This document shows positions 50,161-50,205 of a stretch of 50,205 nt of DNA, one piece after another. The stretch covers positions 1 to 50,205 of the forward strand of contig JAFGBG010000085.1 in assembly GCA_016933295.1 (NCBI GenBank), in the 5' to 3' direction. Position 1 is the first letter of the stretch; each line of letters starts with the position of its first letter. The translations under genes and the position numbers were made by a program. The notes under the pieces were generated by a model. The model did not search any database. It was not told the DNA's origin and saw only the letters and a program-made list of their open reading frames with translations. The stretch comes from Sedimentisphaerales bacterium. GTDB taxonomy: Bacteria; Planctomycetota; Phycisphaerae; Sedimentisphaerales; Anaerobacaceae.

Positions 50161-50205
50161 GCCCCCATCGTCTAGTGGCCTAGGATATCAGGTTCTCATC
50201 CTGGA
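50161..50205 (+). tRNA. tRNA-Glu (anticodon CTC), 5' part only
   Basis: The first 45 bases of a tRNA: GCCCCCA acceptor strand, D arm region TCGTCTAGTGGCCTAGGA typical of tRNA-Glu, and anticodon stem-loop CAGG-TTCTCAT-CCTG with anticodon CTC. The 3' half lies beyond the window. Confidence 0.88.

Noticed and set aside
1-50205. CRISPR arrays, insertion sequences, prophage or integrase genes
   Set aside because: No regularly spaced repeats, transposase motifs or phage structural genes were seen. The only clear large repeat is the pilus-locus duplication.

Overview
The window looks like chromosome of a Gram-negative bacterium of the Planctomycetota, most likely an anaerobic, polysaccharide-degrading member of the Phycisphaerae (Sedimentisphaerales-like). 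This is an inference. It rests on the combination of an Arg/Gly-rich secreted protein, a dockerin/cohesin pair beside a VIT-vWA lipoprotein, a LamG-GH127 enzyme, unusual pilin sets, M50-HlyD and GAF-HlyD fusions, and AT-rich intergenic repeats. No rRNA gene is present to settle it.

Layout. 1-6.5 kb: end of an unknown gene, an Arg/Gly-rich secreted protein, signal peptidase I, a six-PAS histidine kinase with a FixJ-like response regulator, and a membrane zinc-ribbon protein. 7.3-16.1 kb: two convergent operons forming a possible envelope export machine. One holds a periplasmic adaptor and a TolC-like outer-membrane protein. The other holds a tandem-GAF HlyD protein, a PqqD/M50-protease/HlyD fusion and a shortened SecA-like ATPase. 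16.3 kb: a GH43-type enzyme.

17.3-36.2 kb: a long minus-strand type IV pilus / type II secretion-like locus. It reads pilB, pilC, a major-type prepilin, two PilV-PilW-PilX minor pilin sets, pilM, pilN, pilO, a ParA-like ATPase, a PilP/GspC-like protein, a secretin and pilT. A near-consensus sigma-70 promoter lies upstream of pilB, followed by a structured leader. An old tandem duplication of about 1.85 kb inside this locus copied the end of pilW, all of the pilX-like gene and the start of pilM. It left a pilM stub fused out of frame to a pilW tail.

36.5-44.3 kb (minus strand): an ECF sigma factor, a GH127 beta-L-arabinofuranosidase with a LamG domain, then a tightly overlapping trio of membrane-anchored dockerin protein, secreted cohesin-like protein and VIT-vWA lipoprotein. 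44.6-49.7 kb: an AT-rich gene of unknown function, ispD, a NatA/NatB-like ABC exporter, a corrinoid adenosyltransferase and a DUF4230 protein. The window ends with tRNA-Met(CAT) and the first part of tRNA-Glu(CTC), separated by hairpin-rich AT sequence.

Best candidate for an undescribed system: the convergent five-gene set at 7.3-16.1 kb. It has the outer parts of a type I secretion system but no ABC transporter; its only recognisable ATPase is a SecA relative that ends before the two-helix finger. Second is the membrane-dockerin / cohesin / VIT-vWA trio next to an ECF sigma factor.
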